In this document: one piece after another, positions 27,241 to 35,962 of the stretch | How the letters are laid out: every line of letters starts with the position of its first letter | How positions within the stretch are numbered: the stretch's first letter is position 1 | Assembly: GCF_900105245.1 (NCBI RefSeq) | Contig: NZ_FNSZ01000001.1 | Span: forward strand, 5,082,001-5,146,000 | Length of the DNA stretch: 64,000 nt | Origin: Streptomyces sp. 1222.5 | GTDB lineage: Bacteria; Actinomycetota; Actinomycetes; Streptomycetales; Streptomycetaceae | Reading direction: 5' to 3' | Notes under the pieces: model-generated | Database searches by the model: none | What the model was told of the DNA's origin: nothing | Seen by the model: only the letters and a program-made list of their open reading frames with translations | Program-made: the position numbers and the translations under genes

Positions 27241-27825
27241 GTGGCGCGCGGAGGGCAGGGTCTGGCGCGGGTGGCCGTCGTCGTACGGGCGGGGGCCGCG
27301 CCGCTGTGGTGGCTCGGGGTGTTCGCCGCGGGCGTCGGCGTGCTGGTGCCCGGGGTGACCGGGCGCCGGATCGGGGTGACGGCCGGTGCCGCGCTGTTCC
27401 TGATCGGCGCAGCCATGGTGCCGCTGGTGCGCCGGGGCCGGTACACCGCCCTCGCCCGCGGCGCGTCCCGCGCGGGCAAGCACGACGTGCTCCAGGACCG
27501 TGCGGTGACCGTGCGCAACTGGCGCCGGGGACACCGCTGGTGGCTGCTGCTGGCCGGCGCCGTCGCGCTCGGCGGTTCCTTCGTGGTGCCCGCGGCCGGC
27601 GGCATGCTGCTGGCCGGGTTCGGCACCGGGCTGCGGCTGAAGGCGGCCTGGCTGGGCCGGCGGGAGCGGGCGGAACAGACGCTGCTGTGGGTGCGCGTCG
27701 ACTGGCTGGACCGGTGGGGCGGCCGTCCGGCGGGCAGGTCCGTGAAGGGCCTGCGGGGTACCGGCATCGCGGCAGGCGACGCGGCCCCGGGTGGGGCCCG
27801 CCGCCGTACCGCGGCCCTCGTGTGA
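27241..27825 (+). CDS. Integral membrane protein, four TM, function unknown
   Basis: A 194-aa protein with hydrophobic segments at about 20-38 (WWLGVFAAGVGVLVPGV), 42-61 (IGVTAGAALFLIGAAMV), 99-117 (WWLLLAGAVALGGSFVV) and 120-136. A basic segment lies between the two pairs, and there is a soluble C-terminus. The GTG at 27241 is chosen for the GGGAGG 6 bases upstream; GTGs at 27208 and 27222 are possible. It ends 70 bases before the convergent Roadblock gene. Confidence 0.7.
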   Translation: MARGGQGLARVAVVVRAGAAPLWWLGVFAAGVGVLVPGVTGRRIGVTAGAALFLIGAAMVPLVRRGRYTALARGASRAGKHDVLQDRAVTVRNWRRGHRWWLLLAGAVALGGSFVVPAAGGMLLAGFGTGLRLKAAWLGRRERAEQTLLWVRVDWLDRWGGRPAGRSVKGLRGTGIAAGDAAPGGARRRTAALV

Positions 27826-27895
27826 GGACCTGAACGCGATGTATGGGTGCGGGGTCCGGTCCCGAGGGGCTGCCCCGAGGACCTGACCCGGGGGC

Positions 27896-28270
27896 TCAGA
27901 CCTCCAGTTCGGCCTCGATCTTCTTCAGCTGGTGCCGGGCCATCGCCAGGTTGGCCCGGTTCGCCTCCAGGACCAGGTAGAGGAACAGGCCGTTGCCGCC
28001 ACGGCTCTTGAGCAGGCGGATCAGGTGGTACTGGTCCGAGAGGCTGATGAGGATGTCCTCGATGTCGCCCTTGAGGCCGAGCATCTCCATCGTGCGCATC
28101 TTGGCGCGGATCACGTCGGTGTTGCCGGCGGCGGCCACGTTCAGGTCGAAGGTCTTGCTGCCGCCCATGGTGCCCAGCGCCATGCCGCTGGTGTAGTCGA
28201 CGAGTGCGACGCCGGTGGCGCCCTCGATGGTGGTGAGGGCTTCCTTCAGCGCGGTCTCGGTGTTGGCCAT
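27896..28270 (-). CDS. Roadblock/LC7-domain protein
   Basis: A 124-aa single-domain protein (ALKEALTTIEGATGVALVDYTSGMALG, in two stretches, then DILISLSDQYHLIRLLKS and LFLYLVLEANRANLAMA). Roadblock proteins often act as GAPs or scaffolds for Ras-like GTPases of the MglA type. It is the last gene of a minus-strand set with two more Roadblock-like proteins and a PATAN-like protein. The ATG at 28270 has GAGAGGAACC upstream. No GTPase gene is nearby, so its partner is unknown. Confidence 0.85.
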   Translation of the reverse strand: MANTETALKEALTTIEGATGVALVDYTSGMALGTMGGSKTFDLNVAAAGNTDVIRAKMRTMEMLGLKGDIEDILISLSDQYHLIRLLKSRGGNGLFLYLVLEANRANLAMARHQLKKIEAELEV

Positions 28271-28290
28271 GGTGGTTCCTCTCGGAGTGT

Positions 28291-28803
28291 TCAACTGTCG
28301 GTTGCGGTGCGCGCGTCGGCGCTCGTGGTTCGGGGGGTTCGGTTCGGGCGGGGGCGGACCGGGGGTGCGCCGCTGACGGCGCCCAGCGGACGCCCGGTCG
28401 GGCGCGCGGCCCGGGCCGCGGCCTCGACGGCGTCGAGCAGCTCTCCGATGCGGGCGCCGGACCGGCGGCCCTCCAGGTGGAGCCGGCCGACGTTCACTCG
28501 GTCCTGGGCGAGCAGTGTCAGTACGGCGGTACGGCCGGCCGCGTAGGTCGCGACGTAGCCGCGTTCGCCACGGACCAGCAGCTCCCGGAAGCCGCCGTGG
28601 CCGGTGGCGTCGGCGACGCGTACGGCGACGCCCAGCGAGGCGGCGGTCAGCGCGGACAGCCCCTCCGGGTCGACCCCGGGGGTGTCGTGGGCGACGACGA
28701 GACCGTCGACGCCGGCCGCGAGCGCGCCGGTGAGCTGGGGCACCCGGTTGCGCAGCCGGTGCAGCTCGTCCAGGACCGTCTGACGGTCCTCGTCGGACAC
28801 CAT
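28291..28803 (-). CDS. Roadblock/LC7-domain protein with basic Pro-rich tail
   Basis: A 170-aa protein. A Roadblock-like domain covers about residues 5-115 (LDELHRLRNRVPQLTGALAAGVDGLVVAHD in two stretches, RGYVATYAAGRTAVLTLLAQ). A basic tail of ~50 residues follows, rich in Arg, Pro and Thr. The ATG at 28803 is preferred for the GAGGAGAGAGCTG upstream. It ends 20 bases before the next Roadblock gene. Confidence 0.78.
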   Translation of the reverse strand: MVSDEDRQTVLDELHRLRNRVPQLTGALAAGVDGLVVAHDTPGVDPEGLSALTAASLGVAVRVADATGHGGFRELLVRGERGYVATYAAGRTAVLTLLAQDRVNVGRLHLEGRRSGARIGELLDAVEAAARAARPTGRPLGAVSGAPPVRPRPNRTPRTTSADARTATDS

Positions 28804-28834
28804 CAGCTCTCTCCTCTCGGCGGGGCGGTGCCGT

Positions 28835-29635
28835 TCAAAGCGCCTCCAGCGCATCCCTGAGCCTCTTCAGCAGCGCGATGTCGGGGTCGGTGACCGGGGG
28901 TGGGGGCGGCAGTACGGGTTGCGGGAACACGAGCGCCTCCGGGGCGACATGGCCGGCTGACGCGAGCCGGCGCACGTCGACGAGGGTGTGGAAGGCCTGC
29001 CGACCCAGGTTCCGGGCGATCACGACGGCCGTGCGGACGCCGTCCACGCGGTCCAGGACCGCCCGCTGCCGGGGGGTGACCGGTCTGCCGGTGGCCGGGT
29101 CCGCGCGGATCAGGGGGGCGGTGTCCGCGGCCGGGTCGGGCCACAGCCGGTGCAGCAGCAGCCGGCGGCGCAGCGTCTCGCGCTCCAGCGCGACGACCGG
29201 GACCGAGGGCAGCGGGCCGATCCGGGGCGTGTTGTCGTAGCGGAACTGGCCCGGGGTGCTGCTCGGAGCGAGGGCGAAGTACCCGGCGTCGTACACCGCG
29301 TCCAGATGGCACAGTTCCAGCGCGCCGGCGGGCAGCAGGCCCGACTCCAGGAGGAGTTCGGCGGCCTGGAGGGGGCCGGTGGACCGCTGGGCCGCCCACT
29401 GCCAGGCGGTGGTGGCGAGGGTGCCGTGGGCCGTGAGGAGCACGTCGAGACCGGGAGCGAGGGGGCTCTCGGCGTGCACGACCCGCCCCTCGGCGAGGTA
29501 CAGGGTGCCGTGCTCGCGGAACAGGACGCCGGTGGCCCGTTCCTCGGCGAGCCGGGTCAGCATGGGCGACAGGGCGCGGGTGCCCGCCTTGTCCCGTACC
29601 GGCAGGGGCGGCGGAGGTGTGCGGACCATGGTCAT
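28835..29635 (-). CDS. PATAN (DUF4388)-like protein
   Basis: A 266-aa soluble protein. Residues 28-105 read like a PATAN domain (ATGVLFREHGTLYLAEGRVVHAES in two stretches), known from cyanobacterial and deltaproteobacterial signalling proteins. The C-terminal half contains helical segments and a Pro-rich patch (VLPPPPPVTDPD). It overlaps the upstream Roadblock gene by four bases (ATGA), so the two are co-translated. It probably takes part in the same signalling complex. The domain assignment is by eye. Confidence 0.68.
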   Translation of the reverse strand: MTMVRTPPPPLPVRDKAGTRALSPMLTRLAEERATGVLFREHGTLYLAEGRVVHAESPLAPGLDVLLTAHGTLATTAWQWAAQRSTGPLQAAELLLESGLLPAGALELCHLDAVYDAGYFALAPSSTPGQFRYDNTPRIGPLPSVPVVALERETLRRRLLLHRLWPDPAADTAPLIRADPATGRPVTPRQRAVLDRVDGVRTAVVIARNLGRQAFHTLVDVRRLASAGHVAPEALVFPQPVLPPPPPVTDPDIALLKRLRDALEAL

Positions 29636-30021
29636 CCCAGCACCAGCCGGGAAGCCATCTCACCGAGGCGTATGCGGGCGAGCGCGAGATTGCCGTCCTC
29701 GCGTCCGAGCCACAGGTGGAGGAACACGCTGCTGTCGAAGGACGTGTCCACGAACCGCAGCAGGTGGTAGCTGTCGCGGTTGCTGACGATCACGTCCTCC
29801 ACGGGAGGGCGGTCGCCGTCGGCCTCGCCGACGGTGAAGGCACCGTGCTCCGCGGCCATCCGGGCCAGTTCGGCGGCCTCGGCGGCGGTCGTCTCGTGGT
29901 CGCCGCCGGGGGCGTCCCCGACCGTGCCGAGAGCGAGGCCGCTCGTCCAGTCCACCAGCGCGGCTCCCCGGGCACCCGGCAACCGCATCGCTTCCAGCAG
30001 GCACTCGTCGATTCCGGGCAC
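29632..30021 (-). CDS. Roadblock/LC7-like protein
   Basis: A 129-aa protein resembling the two downstream Roadblock proteins: ARGAALVDWTSGLALGTVGD near the N-terminus, VEDVIVSNRDSYHLLRFV in the middle, VFLHLWLGREDGNLALARIRL near the end. It is the first gene of the set. The GTG start has GGGAGGGGAGCCACG upstream. A TAGTGT on the minus strand at 30064-30069 may be its -10 box. Confidence 0.75.
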   Translation of the reverse strand: MPGIDECLLEAMRLPGARGAALVDWTSGLALGTVGDAPGGDHETTAAEAAELARMAAEHGAFTVGEADGDRPPVEDVIVSNRDSYHLLRFVDTSFDSSVFLHLWLGREDGNLALARIRLGEMASRLVLG

Positions 30022-30199
30022 CGTGGCTCCCCTCCCGCCTGGGACTCCGGCTGAGTGACAGAGACACTACGCAACGTGTGTGCGGGAGGTGAGGCCTTTG
30101 GCATTTTCCAGTGGAACGTGCGTCCGGCGTACTAGAGTGGTTCAACTGACGTGTGTTTCACGCCACTTGGCCCATTTCTTCGAAGGCGGCCGGGACGTG

Positions 30200-31618
30200 T
30201 CAACGGCGCTCGGGTGCCCCCAGGGTGGTGAGTGCCGCCGCGTGCGCCCCTCCGGACTCCGCCACGACCTCCGGCACAGTCTGCGGTTCCCGGACGGTCG
30301 CGAAGGCGACGCCGCCCGATCTGTCCGGCGCGAAACCGTAGATGCCCGGGCGGGCCAGGGAGTTGTAAGCGTAGTGGTGCGCGAAGTAGTACGCACCGGT
30401 ATCGAGCGCCGCCGCGTAGTCGCCCTGCCCCAGGAGGGGCAGCGCCCGCCCCTCGGCCAGCAGGTCGCCCGAGAAGCAGGCGGGCCCGGCCACGTCCTGC
30501 ACCACCTCCGGACCCGGCTTGGGGCGCCCCTTGGCGTCGTACGCGGCGATCCGCAGCGGCCAGGCCCCCGGCGCGTACACCGTCCGCGTCGCCACCTGCA
30601 CGCCCGCGTGCGTCACGGCGATCCGCCGGCCGCCCGCGCTCTTGGCGTACTCGACCCGCGCCACCACCGTCCCGTGCTTGGCCAGCAGTGACCGCCCGAA
30701 CTCGGTCACCAGCGCGTAGCGACCGTCGAACAGCCCCGGCACCTCCTCCCTCAGCAGCCGCGCGAACCGCGCGTACGTCGGTGCCGCCGCCTCGGAGGCG
30801 AAGTTCACCGGCAGCCCGCCGCCGATGTCGAGGGTGTCGATCTGGTGCCGTCCCGCGCGGGCGTTGATCTCCTCCGCGAGCGCGAAGGTCTCCGCCGTGC
30901 CCCGCGCCATCAGGGACAGCGGGATGCCCTGCGAGCCCGTGTGCGCGTGCAGCCGGGTCAGCCAGGGCCGCTCCAGGTACGCCCGTACGACCCACTCGCG
31001 CGCGCCCTCGTCGCGCAGCGCCACCCCGAACTTGGACGTCTCCGTGGCCGTGGACGTCGCCCCGATCGTGCCGCCGCCGATCTGCGGGTTGACCCGGAGA
31101 CCGAGCGGGGACCGGCTGGGCGCCGAACCCATCAGGGCGTCGATCCGCGCCAGCTCCTGCGGGTTGTCGGCGTTGACGGCGATGCCCAGCGCCAGCGCCT
31201 CGCGCAGCTCCGCCGGGGTCTTGGCGGGCGAGTCCAGCACCGTCCGCTCGGCGGGCACCCCGGCGGCCCTGGCCAGCGCCAGCTCCCCGGGGCTCGCCAC
31301 CTCGGCGCCGATGCCGGCCTCGTGCAGCAGCCGCAGCACCGGCACCAGGGGGGTGGCCTTCACGGCGAAGGCGTGCAGCACGCGCGTCCCGGGCGGCGAC
31401 ACCGCGTCGAACGCGGCGCGCAGCGCCGCCGCCGACTCCCGGATGCCGGCGACGTCCAGCAGTCCCACCACGGCCGCGTCCGGTCCGAGCAGCCCCCGCT
31501 CGACCGCCGCCCGCACCGCTTCGTCCCGCCGGCCGGCACGCTCTTCGGCCTCGCTCTGGATCTCCCGCTCCACGGCTGCCCCGTTCTGTCTCGGATACCG
31601 GTGCTTCCAGCCAAACAC
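30200..31618 (-). CDS. PLP-dependent decarboxylase, diaminopimelate-decarboxylase-like
   Basis: A 472-aa fold-type III PLP enzyme (LysA/alanine-racemase superfamily). The PLP lysine is K87 in HAFAVKATP. The glycine-rich phosphate site LDIGGGLPV, HTGSQG and the C-terminal GDYAAALDTGAYYFAHHYAYNS are present. No lys or Thr-biosynthesis gene is adjacent, so this may be a paralogue with a different substrate rather than the housekeeping lysA. The GTG at 31618 has a GGGGAG only one base away, so the GTG at residue 16 is an alternative. It is divergent from hutU. Confidence 0.85.
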   Translation of the reverse strand: MFGWKHRYPRQNGAAVEREIQSEAEERAGRRDEAVRAAVERGLLGPDAAVVGLLDVAGIRESAAALRAAFDAVSPPGTRVLHAFAVKATPLVPVLRLLHEAGIGAEVASPGELALARAAGVPAERTVLDSPAKTPAELREALALGIAVNADNPQELARIDALMGSAPSRSPLGLRVNPQIGGGTIGATSTATETSKFGVALRDEGAREWVVRAYLERPWLTRLHAHTGSQGIPLSLMARGTAETFALAEEINARAGRHQIDTLDIGGGLPVNFASEAAAPTYARFARLLREEVPGLFDGRYALVTEFGRSLLAKHGTVVARVEYAKSAGGRRIAVTHAGVQVATRTVYAPGAWPLRIAAYDAKGRPKPGPEVVQDVAGPACFSGDLLAEGRALPLLGQGDYAAALDTGAYYFAHHYAYNSLARPGIYGFAPDRSGGVAFATVREPQTVPEVVAESGGAHAAALTTLGAPERR

Positions 31619-31650
31619 TCCCCGCGCGCCGACGGGGCCGCCCCGATGTA

Positions 31651-31679
31651 TTGACTAGTTCTATTCAGGACGTCAGGAT
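31651..31679 (+). promoter_or_regulatory. hutU promoter
   Basis: TTGACT (31651-31656), 17 bases, CAGGAT (31674-31679). This is the best HrdB-type promoter match in the window. Transcription would start about 25 bases before the hutU ATG, leaving room for its GAGGAGG ribosome-binding site. Confidence 0.7.
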
Positions 31680-31687
31680 GTGAATAG
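31661..31687. promoter_or_regulatory. Inverted-repeat operator over the hutU promoter
   Basis: CTATTCA (31661-31667) and TGAATAG (31681-31687) form a perfect 7-bp inverted repeat with a 13-base spacer; the centre-to-centre distance is 20 bases, two helical turns. The sites flank the -10 box, so a bound protein would block transcription. The regulator is unknown; no HutC-like gene is in the window. Confidence 0.6.
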
Positions 31688-31711
31688 ACGCAGGAACAGA
31701 GGAGGCAGACG

Positions 31712-33376
31712 ATGTCGGGACCCCGCCCCGTTCGAGCACCGCGCGGCACGGAACTGAGCACCCTGGGATGGCAGCAGGAAGCCGCCCTGCGGATGCTGCA
31801 GAACAACCTCGACCCCGAGGTCGCCGAGCACCCCGACAAGCTCGTCGTCTACGGCGGCACCGGCAAGGCCGCCCGTGACTGGCGCTCCTTCGACGCGATG
31901 GTCCGCACCCTGCGCACCCTCAAGCAGGACGAGACCATGCTGGTCCAGTCCGGCCGCCCGGTCGGCGTGATGCAGACCCACGAGTGGGCCCCGCGCGTCC
32001 TCATCGCCAACTCCAACCTCGTCGGCGACTGGGCCAACTGGGAGGAGTTCCGCCGCCTGGAGGCCCTCGGTCTGACCATGTACGGCCAGATGACCGCCGG
32101 CTCCTGGATCTACATCGGCACCCAGGGCATCCTCCAGGGCACCTACGAGACCTTCGCCGCCGTCGCCGCGAAGAAGTTCGACGGCACCCTGGCCGGCACC
32201 ATCACCCTGACCGCCGGCCTCGGTGGCATGGGCGGCGCCCAGCCCCTCGCCGTGACGATGAACGACGGCGTCGCGATCTGCATCGACTGCGACCCGCGCG
32301 CCATCGAGCGCCGTATCGAGCATCGGTACCTCGACGTCAGGGCCGACAGCCTCGACCACGCGCTCCAGCTCGCCACCGAGGCCCGCGACCAGCGCAAGCC
32401 GCTGTCCATCGGCGTCCTCGGCAACGCGGCCGAGCTCGTCCCGCAGCTGCTCGCGATGAACGCCCCCATCGACATCGTCACCGACCAGACCTCCGCCCAC
32501 GACCCGCTGGCCTACCTGCCCGTCGGCGTCGCCTTCGAGGACATGGCCGACGCCGCCGCAAAGGACCCGGCCGGCTTCACCACCCGGGCCCGGGAGTCCA
32601 TGGCGAAGCACGTCGAGGCCATGGTCGGCTTCATGGACGCCGGCGCCGAGGTCTTCGACTACGGCAACTCCATCCGCGGCGAGGCCCAGCTGGCCGGATA
32701 CGACCGCGCCTTCGCCTTCCCCGGCTTCGTGCCCGCGTACATCCGCCCCCTCTTCTGCGAGGGCAAGGGCCCCTTCCGCTGGGCCGCCCTGTCCGGCGAC
32801 GCGGCCGACATCGCCAAGACCGACAAGGCGCTCTTGGAGCTGTTCCCCGAGAACGAGTCCCTGGCCCGCTGGATCAAGATGGCCGGCGAGCGCGTCCACT
32901 TCCAGGGCCTGCCCGCCCGTATCTGCTGGCTCGGCTACGGCGAGCGCGACAAGGCCGGCGAGCGCTTCAACGACATGGTCGCCTCCGGTGAGCTGGCGGC
33001 CCCGCTGGCCATCGGCCGCGACCATCTCGACTGCGGCTCCGTCGCCTCCCCGTACCGCGAGACCGAGGCCATGCTCGACGGCTCCGACGCGATCGCCGAC
33101 TGGCCGCTGCTCAACGCCATGGTCAACGTGGCCTCCGGCGCCTCCTGGGTCTCCATCCACCACGGCGGCGGTGTCGGCATGGGCCGCTCCATCCACGCCG
33201 GCCAGGTGACGGTGGCCGACGGCACGAAGCTGGGCGGCGAGAAGATCCGGCGCGTCCTCACCAACGACCCCGGCATGGGCGTCATCCGGCACGTGGACGC
33301 CGGATACGACATCGCCGAGTCCGTCGCGGGCGAGCGGGGGGTCCGGGTGCCGATGCGTGAGGGTGACCAGGCGTGA
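31712..33376 (+). CDS. hutU: Urocanate hydratase
   Basis: Converts urocanate to 4-imidazolone-5-propanoate, the second step of histidine breakdown, using tightly bound NAD+. The 554-aa protein shows the urocanase blocks [32 protein letters not shown] in two parts, [19 protein letters not shown] and [19 protein letters not shown]. The ATG follows AGAGGAGGCAGACG. The downstream gene overlaps its stop (GTGA). Histidine ammonia-lyase (hutH) is not in this cluster, as in S. coelicolor, where it is elsewhere. Confidence 0.97.
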   Translation: MSGPRPVRAPRGTELSTLGWQQEAALRMLQNNLDPEVAEHPDKLVVYGGTGKAARDWRSFDAMVRTLRTLKQDETMLVQSGRPVGVMQTHEWAPRVLIANSNLVGDWANWEEFRRLEALGLTMYGQMTAGSWIYIGTQGILQGTYETFAAVAAKKFDGTLAGTITLTAGLGGMGGAQPLAVTMNDGVAICIDCDPRAIERRIEHRYLDVRADSLDHALQLATEARDQRKPLSIGVLGNAAELVPQLLAMNAPIDIVTDQTSAHDPLAYLPVGVAFEDMADAAAKDPAGFTTRARESMAKHVEAMVGFMDAGAEVFDYGNSIRGEAQLAGYDRAFAFPGFVPAYIRPLFCEGKGPFRWAALSGDAADIAKTDKALLELFPENESLARWIKMAGERVHFQGLPARICWLGYGERDKAGERFNDMVASGELAAPLAIGRDHLDCGSVASPYRETEAMLDGSDAIADWPLLNAMVNVASGASWVSIHHGGGVGMGRSIHAGQVTVADGTKLGGEKIRRVLTNDPGMGVIRHVDAGYDIAESVAGERGVRVPMREGDQA

Positions 33377-34590
33377 CCTTCCACAGCATGTGGGCGGAGC
33401 TGCTGCCGATCGGCCGCAGCTCCGCCTCCGGCGGCTACCGCCGCTACGCCTGGACCGGGGCCGACGCCGAGTGCCGGGTCTGGTTCAAGGAGCAGGCGGA
33501 GGCCCGCGGACTCGGCTACGAGGTCGACCGCAACGGCAACCAGTGGGCCTGGCTCGGGGACCCGTCGGCCGGGGACGCCGTCGTCACCGGATCGCACCTG
33601 GACTCGGTGCCCGACGGCGGTGCCTTCGACGGACCGCTCGGCGTGGTGTCGTCCTTCGCCGCCCTCGACGAACTGCGCGGCAGGAACGCGCGGTTCACCA
33701 AGCCCCTCGCCATCGTCAACTTCGGTGACGAGGAGGGGGCGCGCTTCGGACTCGCCTGCGTCGGCTCCCGGCTCACCGCCGGACAGCTGACGGTCGAGGC
33801 CGCGCACCGACTCACCGACGGCGACGGCGTGACGCTGCCGCGGGCCATGGAGGCCGCCGGATACGACCCCGAGGCCATCGGGCCCGACCCCGAGCGGCTC
33901 GGCCGGATCGGCGCCTTCGTCGAGCTGCACGTCGAACAGGGCCGCGCACTCGACCTGTCCGGCGACCGGGTGGGCATCGCCAGCGCCATCTGGCCGCACG
34001 GCCGCTGGCGGTTCGACTTCCGGGGCGAGGCCAACCACGCCGGCACCACCCGGCTCGCCGACCGCCGCGACCCGATGCCGTCCTACGCCGAGACCGTCCT
34101 CGCCGCCCGCCGGGAGGCCGAACTCGCCGGTGCCGTCGCCACCTTCGGCAAGATCGCCGTCGAACCGAACGGCGTCAACGCGATCCCCTCGCTGGTGCGC
34201 GGCTGGCTCGACTCCCGCGCCGCCGACCAGGAGACCCTGGACACGGTCGTCGGCGGGATCGAGAAGGCGGCCCGCTCGTACGCCGACGCCCACGGCATCG
34301 ACCTCGACGTCGTCCGGGAGTCCTTCACGCCGGTCGTCGAGTTCGACCACGCGCTGCGCGACGAACTCGGCCGCATCCTCGGCAAGGACACCGGTCTGAC
34401 CGTGCCCGTCCTCGGGACCGGCGCCGGACACGACGCGGGAATCCTCTCCGGGAGCATCCCGACCGCCATGCTGTTCGTACGCAACCCCACCGGTGTCTCG
34501 CACTCCCCGGCGGAGTCCGCGGCCGAGGACGACTGCGTGGCCGGGGTGCGCGCACTCGCCGACGTACTGGAAGGGCTGGCCTGCACGTGA
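33373..34590 (+). CDS. M20-family amidohydrolase (AllC/HyuC-like) of the hut operon
   Basis: A 405-aa zinc hydrolase of the allantoate amidohydrolase / N-carbamoyl-amino-acid hydrolase family. Metal-site residues are visible at H75 ([11 protein letters not shown]), D86 and E120/E121 ([10 protein letters not shown]), with LHVEQGRAL and GAGHDAG further on. It overlaps hutU and hutF by four bases each. HutF makes N-formyl-glutamate, which needs a deformylase; HutG is missing, so I infer that this enzyme does that step. The usual database label would be allantoate amidohydrolase. Confidence 0.85.
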   Translation: MTFHSMWAELLPIGRSSASGGYRRYAWTGADAECRVWFKEQAEARGLGYEVDRNGNQWAWLGDPSAGDAVVTGSHLDSVPDGGAFDGPLGVVSSFAALDELRGRNARFTKPLAIVNFGDEEGARFGLACVGSRLTAGQLTVEAAHRLTDGDGVTLPRAMEAAGYDPEAIGPDPERLGRIGAFVELHVEQGRALDLSGDRVGIASAIWPHGRWRFDFRGEANHAGTTRLADRRDPMPSYAETVLAARREAELAGAVATFGKIAVEPNGVNAIPSLVRGWLDSRAADQETLDTVVGGIEKAARSYADAHGIDLDVVRESFTPVVEFDHALRDELGRILGKDTGLTVPVLGTGAGHDAGILSGSIPTAMLFVRNPTGVSHSPAESAAEDDCVAGVRALADVLEGLACT

Positions 34591-35924
34591 CGACACGGAC
34601 GTACTGGCTGGAGCACGCCTGGCTCGACACCCACGTCGAGCCGGGCGTCGCGGTGGACGTCGCGGACGGCCGGATCACCGCCGTCCGGACCGGCACGCCC
34701 ACCCCGCCGCCCGGCGCCGAGATCCTGCGCGGCCTGACCCTGCCCGGTCTGGCCAACGCCCACTCCCACGCCTTCCACCGGGCGCTGCGCGGCACCGTCC
34801 AGGTCGGCTCCGGGACCTTCTGGACCTGGCGCGAGGTGATGTACTCCGTCGCCGACCACCTGACCCCGGACACCTACCACGCCCTCGCCCGCGCGGTGTA
34901 CGCCGAGATGGCGCTGGCCGGCATCACCTGCGTCGGCGAGTTCCACTACGTGCACCACGCGCCCGGCGGCACCCCCTACGCCGACCCCAACGCCATGGGC
35001 GAGGCGCTGATCGCGGCCGCCGCCGAGGCCGGCATCCGCATCACCCTCCTCGACACCTGCTACCTGTCCGCCGGCTTCGGCGAGCCGCCCAACGGCCATC
35101 AGCTGCGCTTCTCCGACGGCAGCGCGGAGGCCTGGGCCGAACGCTGTGCGGCTCTCGAGGAACGGGACCACGCACGGATCGGGGCGGCCGTCCACTCCGT
35201 ACGGGCCGTGCCCGCCGGGCAGCTGGCGACCGTGGCCCGGTGGGCGGAGGACCGGCGGGCACCCCTGCATGTGCACCTGTCGGAGCAGACCGCCGAGAAC
35301 GACGCCTGCCTCGCCGCGCACGGCCGCACCCCGACCCGGCTGCTCGCCGACCACGGCGTCCTCGGACCGCGTACCACCGGCGTGCACAACACCCATCTCA
35401 CCGACGAGGACATCGCCCTCCTCGGCGACTCGGGCACCGGCACCTGCATGTGCCCGACGACCGAGCGCGACCTGGCCGACGGCATCGGCCCGGCCGCCGC
35501 CCTGCAGCGGGCGGGTTCCCCGCTCTCCCTCGGCTCCGACAGCCACGCCGTCATCGACCTGCTCGAAGAGGCGCGCGCGATGGAGCTGAACGAGCGGCTG
35601 CGCACCCGCACCCGCGGCCACTGGACCGCCGCGGCCCTGCTGCGCGCGGCTTCGGCGGACGGTCACGCGGCCCTGGGCTGGGCGGACGCCGGCACCCTGG
35701 AGGCGGGGGCGCTCGCCGACTTCACGACCGTGGCCCTCGACTCCGTCAGAACGGCGGGACCGCTGCCGCGACTGGGCGCCGAGACGGCCGTATTCGCCGC
35801 GTCGGCCGCGGACGTCCGCCACACCGTCGTGGGCGGCCGCCATGTCGTACGAGACGGTGTCCATGCCCTCGTGCAGGACGTGCCGTCCGCGCTGGCGGAC
35901 GCCGTCGAAGCCCTTCGCGGCTGA
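34587..35924 (+). CDS. hutF: Formimidoylglutamate deiminase
   Basis: Hydrolyses N-formimino-glutamate to N-formyl-glutamate and ammonia. The 445-aa amidohydrolase-superfamily protein has the metal motif with H59 and H61 ([13 protein letters not shown]) and later [11 protein letters not shown] and [14 protein letters not shown]. These match HutF rather than guanine or cytosine deaminase. The GTG start overlaps the upstream stop (GTGA). hutI begins 38 bases later. Confidence 0.93.
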   Translation: MTTRTYWLEHAWLDTHVEPGVAVDVADGRITAVRTGTPTPPPGAEILRGLTLPGLANAHSHAFHRALRGTVQVGSGTFWTWREVMYSVADHLTPDTYHALARAVYAEMALAGITCVGEFHYVHHAPGGTPYADPNAMGEALIAAAAEAGIRITLLDTCYLSAGFGEPPNGHQLRFSDGSAEAWAERCAALEERDHARIGAAVHSVRAVPAGQLATVARWAEDRRAPLHVHLSEQTAENDACLAAHGRTPTRLLADHGVLGPRTTGVHNTHLTDEDIALLGDSGTGTCMCPTTERDLADGIGPAAALQRAGSPLSLGSDSHAVIDLLEEARAMELNERLRTRTRGHWTAAALLRAASADGHAALGWADAGTLEAGALADFTTVALDSVRTAGPLPRLGAETAVFAASAADVRHTVVGGRHVVRDGVHALVQDVPSALADAVEALRG

Positions 35925-35962
35925 ATCCCGCCGACCCCCACCCGGCCACCCCTGAGGACACC

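Noticed and set aside
27896-30021. Conservon (cvn) operon
   Set aside because: Roadblock genes are present, but the histidine kinase, DUF742 and GTPase genes that define a conservon are absent.
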